Below are positions 36,316 to 39,616 of a stretch of DNA of 39,616 bases, one piece after another (position 1 is the first letter of the stretch; each line of letters starts with the position of its first letter). The position numbers and the translations under genes are program-made. The notes beneath the pieces are model-generated. The model made no database searches. It was not told where the DNA came from and worked only from the letters and a program-made list of their open reading frames with translations. The DNA comes from Pseudomonadota bacterium (GTDB lineage: Bacteria; Pseudomonadota; Alphaproteobacteria; Sphingomonadales; Sphingomonadaceae). The stretch is taken from assembly GCA_023457895.1 (NCBI GenBank), contig JAEXAY010000052.1:1-39616 (forward strand), given 5' to 3'.

Positions 36316-37524
36316 TTGCACAGCTACCATAGCGCACTGGGTCTAGTTTCCGACCTGAAGCCCGTTGAGCCGGTCACCCTTGTCCGCCCCCATGCGGCAA
36401 GGCGCGCAGCCCGTTTCTTCGTGGAGAATTTCCCCGGCAAATCGCTCTATGCGGTCAAGGCGAATCCGTCGCCCGATCTGTTGCGCGTGCTGTGGGACAG
36501 CGGCGTCACCCATTATGACGTGGCCTCGATTGCCGAGGTGCGCCTCGTTGCGCGCACGCTTCCCGAAGCAACGCTCTGCTTCATGCATCCGGTCAAGGCC
36601 GAGGAAGCGATCCGCGAAGCCTATTTCGATTATGGCGTGCGCACCTTCTCGCTCGACACGATGGACGAACTGGAAAAGATCCGCACCGCGACGGAAAGTG
36701 CGGAAGACCTGAACCTCTGCGTCCGCCTGCGCGTATCGTCCGACCATTCGCAGCTTTCGCTCGCCTCGAAATTCGGCGTTGAGGCGGAGGATTCGAAGGA
36801 ACTGTTGATCGCGACACGGCAACTCGCCGACGCGCTCGGCATCTGCTTCCATGTCGGCTCGCAGGCAATGAGCCCGCAAGCCTATATCAATGCGCTCGAG
36901 CGTGTTCGCGCCGCGATCGTTGCGGCGGCCGTGACGGTCGATATCATCGATGTCGGCGGCGGCTTCCCCTCGGTCTATCCCGGCATGGAACCGCCCGCGC
37001 TGCTGCAATATTTCGACGTGATCGATCGCACCTATGAAAGCCTGCCGATCAGCTATTCTTCGGAATTGTGGTGCGAGCCCGGCCGCGCACTCTCGGCCGA
37101 ATATAGCTCACTCATCGTGCGCGTCGAGAAGCGCCGCGGCACGGAGCTTTACATCAATGATGGTGCCTATGGCGCGCTGTTCGATGCCGCCCATGTCGGC
37201 TGGCGCTTTCCGGTCGAGTTGCTGCGCAAGGGCAGCAATGACGAAGAGGCGATGACCGCGTTCAGCTTCTACGGTCCGACGTGTGACGACATGGACCATA
37301 TGGCCGGCCCCTTCTATCTCCCCGGAGACATCAAGGCGGGCGATTATATCGAGATCGGTATGCTCGGCGCCTATGGCGCGGCGATGCGGACCAAGTTCAA
37401 CGGTTTCGGATCGGAACAGACTTATGTCGTGTCCGACGAACCGATGGCAACGCTGTATGATGTCGCCGCGCAGCCCGCAGCGCCCGCGCTCGACAATGTA
37501 CGCTTCCTGCGTCCGAACGGCTGA
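36316..37524 (+). CDS. Ornithine (or lysine/ornithine) decarboxylase, fold III
   Basis: A 402-aa eukaryote-like PLP decarboxylase that makes putrescine (or cadaverine) for polyamine synthesis. The PLP lysine is in YAVKANPSPDLLR (about Lys48). HVGSQ, DVGGGFPSVYPG and WCEPGRAL bind PLP. The active-site cysteine is in GPTCDDMDHMAG, and the C-terminal EIGMLGAYGAAMRTKFNGF is typical. The TTG at 36316 is chosen: the product then begins MHSYHSALGLV, in line with remembered homologues. An upstream TTG at 36277 lies in the leader hairpin and is rejected. Ornithine against lysine preference cannot be read. It is followed by a strong terminator 32 nt after the stop. Confidence 0.9.
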   Translation: MHSYHSALGLVSDLKPVEPVTLVRPHAARRAARFFVENFPGKSLYAVKANPSPDLLRVLWDSGVTHYDVASIAEVRLVARTLPEATLCFMHPVKAEEAIREAYFDYGVRTFSLDTMDELEKIRTATESAEDLNLCVRLRVSSDHSQLSLASKFGVEAEDSKELLIATRQLADALGICFHVGSQAMSPQAYINALERVRAAIVAAAVTVDIIDVGGGFPSVYPGMEPPALLQYFDVIDRTYESLPISYSSELWCEPGRALSAEYSSLIVRVEKRRGTELYINDGAYGALFDAAHVGWRFPVELLRKGSNDEEAMTAFSFYGPTCDDMDHMAGPFYLPGDIKAGDYIEIGMLGAYGAAMRTKFNGFGSEQTYVVSDEPMATLYDVAAQPAAPALDNVRFLRPNG

Positions 37525-37555
37525 TTTAAGTTTCATTTGACAACTCAATTCAACG

Positions 37556-37591
37556 CCTCCACCCTGTAACCGTCAGGGTGGAGGTTTTTTT
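37556..37591 (+). terminator. Strong intrinsic terminator after the ornithine decarboxylase gene
   Basis: CCTCCACCCTG (37556-37566) pairs perfectly with CAGGGTGGAGG (37574-37584), an 11-bp stem with a 7-nt loop followed by seven T. The 3' arm ends in GGAGG, which is also the only ribosome site for the next gene, 8 nt before its ATG. Confidence 0.93.
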
Positions 37592-37592
37592 G

Positions 37593-38021
37593 ATGGATAC
37601 TGGACTGTTGAAGCCGGTGGTTGCCCTTGCCGCCTGGTCGATGCTGGTGTGGGCATGGTTGTTCATCGTGCGCATCCCCGCGCTCAGGAAAGCGGGCATC
37701 GACATGACCAGATATACCGGAGGAACGGGCAAGGACCTTGATCGCGTCCTGCCGGAAAAGCCGCAGTGGATCGCGCATAATTACAATCATCTGATGGAAC
37801 AGCCGACGCTGTTTTACGCGGTTGCGCTGGCGCTCGCACTGCTGGGTCAAGGCACCGGTCCCAACGTAACACTTGCCTGGGGCTATGTCGTCCTGCGGGT
37901 TGCGCACAGCATCGTGCAGGCGACTTGGAACAAGGTCACGATACGTTTCCTCCTGTTCATGCTGGCGAGCCTGTGTCTGGTTGCGCTGACGGTGCAAGCA
38001 GTGATCGCCGTTTTCAACTGA
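37593..38021 (+). CDS. MAPEG-family membrane protein
   Basis: A 142-aa inner-membrane protein with four hydrophobic helices. MAPEG members include microsomal glutathione transferases and eicosanoid enzymes; bacterial members are mostly uncharacterised. The signature region is NYNHLMEQPTLFYAVALALALLG with the later YVVLRVAHSIVQATWNKVTIRF, matching the glutathione-contact helices of the family. The ATG at 37593 has GGAGG 8 nt upstream; an in-frame GTG at 37578 lies inside the terminator stem and is rejected. Expression should depend on readthrough or a promoter inside 37525-37580, and the ribosome site can be buried in the stem. Confidence 0.85.
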   Translation: MDTGLLKPVVALAAWSMLVWAWLFIVRIPALRKAGIDMTRYTGGTGKDLDRVLPEKPQWIAHNYNHLMEQPTLFYAVALALALLGQGTGPNVTLAWGYVVLRVAHSIVQATWNKVTIRFLLFMLASLCLVALTVQAVIAVFN

Positions 38022-38067
38022 AGTTCTGCTGTAAATCCGCGGTTTCTGGACGGGACTTTCCCAATGC

Positions 38068-38099
38068 TTGACTCCGTACCATGGTACGGCAGCTATAAG
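38068..38099 (+). promoter_or_regulatory. MerR-type promoter and operator of the metallothionein-like gene
   Basis: The -35 TTGACT is at 38068-38073 and the -10 TATAAG at 38094-38099, with a long 20-bp spacer, which is the hallmark of MerR-activated promoters. Centred in the spacer is the perfect palindrome CCGTACCATGGTACGG (38074-38089). Its half-sites CCGTAC/GTACGG, 4 bp apart, are the same as I remember for the mercury-resistance mer operator. No MerR-family gene is in the window. Confidence 0.8.
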
Positions 38100-38140
38100 C
38101 GACTCATGCCCGTGAACGGGTTCATTCAAGGAGAAAAATC

Positions 38141-38239
38141 ATGGCCGATTCCAAGCAACCCAAGGCTGAAGAAAAAAAGGCCTGCACCAACCCGAACTGC
38201 AAGTGCGATCCGTGCACCTGCAAGGAGTGCAAGTGCTGA
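38141..38239 (+). CDS. Metallothionein-like Cys-rich peptide
   Basis: A 32-residue peptide. The N-terminal half is charged and cysteine-free (MADSKQPKAEEKKA). The C-terminal 18 residues hold seven cysteines at 15, 20, 22, 25, 27, 30 and 32, in CxC and CxxC spacings (CKCDPCTCKECKC). There is no aromatic residue, as in metallothioneins. AAGGAG lies 7-8 nt before the ATG. The promoter upstream has MerR-type architecture, so induction by a thiophilic metal such as Hg, Cu, Cd or Zn is expected. It may bind metal in the cytoplasm. It matches no named family I can recall with certainty, and its shortness makes it easy to miss in annotation. Confidence 0.85.
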   Translation: MADSKQPKAEEKKACTNPNCKCDPCTCKECKC

Positions 38240-38254
38240 GTTGACAAGCAGCCT

Positions 38255-38294
38255 GTCATTGCGAGCCGCGCGCCCTGCGGGCGCTCGCAATGAC
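38255..38294. repeat. 40-bp palindromic repeat (GTCATTGCGAG family), short copy
   Basis: GTCATTGCGA and TCGCAATGAC are exact inverted ends, with an inner GCGCCC/GGGCGC hairpin. It lacks the CAATCCAG arms of the copies at 9349 and 13763. It lies between the convergent metallothionein-like and methyltransferase genes, where it may also act as a transcript end. Confidence 0.85.
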
Positions 38295-38307
38295 GATGAT
38301 CAGTGGA

Positions 38308-39516
38308 TTACGCCGCCCGGCTGAACCGCGCGGCCAGTTCGACATGCGTCGACCAGCGGAACTGGCCGACCGGCTGGACCCAATCGAGCGCATACCCGCC
38401 CGCAACCAGTTTCTTCGCGTCGCGTGCGAAGGTTGCAGGATTGCAGCTGACATAGGCGATGACCGGCACCGCCGATGACGCGAGTTCGCGCACCTGTTCT
38501 TCGGCTCCAGCGCGCGGCGGGTCGAGCAACACGCAATCGAACTTCGACGCATCGGCCGCCATCAGCGGGCGGCGGAAAAGGTCGCGATGTTCGGTCAGCA
38601 CCGCCCTTCCCGTCCGCGCCGACGCGGTCTTGAGCGCCAGCAAGGGTTCGCGCGCGGCTTCTGCCGCATAAATCTTGCGCCCTTCGCTCAACGCCAGCGC
38701 GAAAGTGCCGAGGCCGCAGAAGAGATCGGCGATGGTACGGGCCTCTCTCACGGCTTCACGCACGGCCGCGATCAGCGCCGCCTCGCCTTCAGCCGTGGCC
38801 TGCAGGAAGCTGTAAGGCGCAAACGGCACCGGCACGCCGCCCAAGGTGATGGTCATCGGCTCGGGTTCCCATTGCGTTTCAGGACCGAAGCCATTGTCGA
38901 TGCTGAGGCGCGCGAGCTTATGATCCTGCGCAAAACCGGTGAGTTTTTCGATGTCCCTCAGCCCGTCAGCTGCAATGCCCTCGACCAGCACATCGGCGCC
39001 CTGATCAGCGAGGGTCAGTTTTACCTGCGCCGAACGCCGGTCGGGCACGAACGATGCCAGCAGTGCGCGCAGCGGCGCCACAAGGGCGAACAGCTGCGGA
39101 TGCAAAATCTCGCACTGCTGCATGTCAACGACGCGGTGGCTGCCCTGCCCGTTGAAGCCGAACTGGAAATGCTTGCCAAAACGCGCCGCCCGGAGCGCCG
39201 CACGGCGCCGGGTCCGCGGCGGCGAGACAATGGCTGGACGCACGGCCCCGGCCTCAACGTCCTGTCCTGCGAGCGAGCCCGCCACCCTGTCGCGCACATA
39301 ATCTCCATAGGCGGGGTCGGACAGATGCTGAAGCTGGCAGCCGCCGCAGATCGGGAAGTGCCGACATACCGGCTCCGCGTGATTGGGGCCGAGTTCCAGC
39401 CCGCCATCCTCGCGCACCCGGTCGCCGGGGGCAGATAGTGGCACATGGCGGCCGTCACCGGTGACGCCATCGCCGCGCGCAGCGATGCGCAGGACAAGAT
39501 CGGGGTCAGCGCTCAT
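38308..39516 (-). CDS. rRNA (uracil-5-)-methyltransferase, RlmC/RlmD/TrmA family
   Basis: A 402-aa SAM-dependent RNA methyltransferase that makes 5-methyluridine. The N-terminal TRAM-like segment is followed by Fe-S cysteines in CRHFPICGGCQLQHL (Cys51, 57, 60) and QQCEILHP (Cys135). The SAM site is ADLFCGLGTFALAL, then LDPPRAGAEEQ, with the catalytic cysteine in YVSCNPATFARD (Cys358). The Fe-S cluster argues for the RlmC/RlmD group over TrmA; which uridine is modified cannot be told. The ATG overlaps the upstream gene's stop as ATGA, so the two are translationally coupled. No separate ribosome site is seen. Confidence 0.9.
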   Translation of the reverse strand: MSADPDLVLRIAARGDGVTGDGRHVPLSAPGDRVREDGGLELGPNHAEPVCRHFPICGGCQLQHLSDPAYGDYVRDRVAGSLAGQDVEAGAVRPAIVSPPRTRRRAALRAARFGKHFQFGFNGQGSHRVVDMQQCEILHPQLFALVAPLRALLASFVPDRRSAQVKLTLADQGADVLVEGIAADGLRDIEKLTGFAQDHKLARLSIDNGFGPETQWEPEPMTITLGGVPVPFAPYSFLQATAEGEAALIAAVREAVREARTIADLFCGLGTFALALSEGRKIYAAEAAREPLLALKTASARTGRAVLTEHRDLFRRPLMAADASKFDCVLLDPPRAGAEEQVRELASSAVPVIAYVSCNPATFARDAKKLVAGGYALDWVQPVGQFRWSTHVELAARFSRAA

Positions 39517-39616
39517 GCCAGCGCGCGTTGCACGGCTTTTGGCAAATGGTCAATCAGATCATCGGCAATGAGCGCAGGCCCGGCCAGCCGTGCCGCTTCG
39601 CCGTGCAGCCACACCG
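39513..39616 (-). CDS. C-terminal end of NAD(P)H-hydrate dehydratase (YjeF C-domain), partial
   Basis: The frame runs in from the right edge and ends VWLHGEAARLAGP, then ALIADDLIDHLPKAVQ, RALA and a stop. This matches the C-terminal helix region of ADP/ATP-dependent NAD(P)H-hydrate dehydratase (HGxAAxLA, then LIADDLIDxLP), which repairs damaged NAD(P)H. Only the last 34 codons are present, so the identification is tentative. It overlaps the methyltransferase start by 4 bp. Confidence 0.65.
   Translation of the reverse strand, partial: VWLHGEAARLAGPALIADDLIDHLPKAVQRALA

Noticed and set aside
37578..37592. GTG start five codons upstream for the MAPEG gene
   Set aside because: It falls inside the terminator stem; the downstream ATG has GGAGG at correct distance.

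Overview
The window is a GC-rich, densely coded stretch of bacterial chromosome. It looks like an alphaproteobacterium of the order Sphingomonadales. The reasons are: C4-pathway 5-aminolevulinate synthase, a PhaR-regulated polyhydroxybutyrate locus, a PccR/ScfR-controlled propionyl-CoA operon, a long archaeal-type prolyl-tRNA synthetase, fold-III ornithine decarboxylase with the carboxyspermidine route, and several short palindromic repeats of kinds I associate with sphingomonads. The genus cannot be fixed from sequence reading alone. No rRNA, tRNA, CRISPR array, phage, transposase or integrase was seen. The gene content is mostly core metabolism and housekeeping.

Layout. 1-725: 5' part of proS. 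833-3772: a PHB locus, with phaR divergent from a short PhaC-like synthase and phaA thiolase. 3783-6479: alanine racemase downstream of an MHS-type MFS transporter. 6821-15647: a long minus-strand run that reads, in transcription order, pccB, a 76-aa membrane protein, methylmalonyl-CoA epimerase, methylmalonyl-CoA mutase, a secreted protein, bioB, pccA and csaA. It is headed by the divergent regulator pccR (15787-17193) and a promoter region with repeated GTTGCAAA/TTTGCAAA boxes. Together these genes carboxylate propionyl-CoA to methylmalonyl-CoA and isomerise it to succinyl-CoA; bioB supplies biotin to the carboxylase. Most junctions in this run hold a palindromic repeat.

17190-20570: pgi-gor-secreted protein. 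20718-23159: tightly packed lepB-rnc-era. 23172-29075: minus-strand plsY-dprA-membrane protein, and topA with a small exported protein. 29151-31251: murI and hemA, with a perfect 16-bp palindrome before hemA. 31316-32311: a fold-II PLP dehydratase.

32366-37524: the spermidine region, with carboxyspermidine dehydrogenase, a macrodomain hydrolase, carboxyspermidine decarboxylase, and a separately transcribed ornithine decarboxylase behind a structured leader. 37593-38021: a MAPEG-family membrane protein whose Shine-Dalgarno lies inside the terminator of the decarboxylase gene. 38141-38239: a 32-residue, 7-cysteine metallothionein-like peptide behind a promoter of MerR-activated architecture. 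38308-39616: an rRNA uracil methyltransferase and the tail of an NAD(P)H-hydrate dehydratase.

Most worth following up: the metallothionein-like peptide with its mer-like operator, the decarboxylase leader RNA, the SD-in-terminator junction, the paired 89-bp elements flanking the mutase gene, and the macrodomain gene inside the polyamine cluster.
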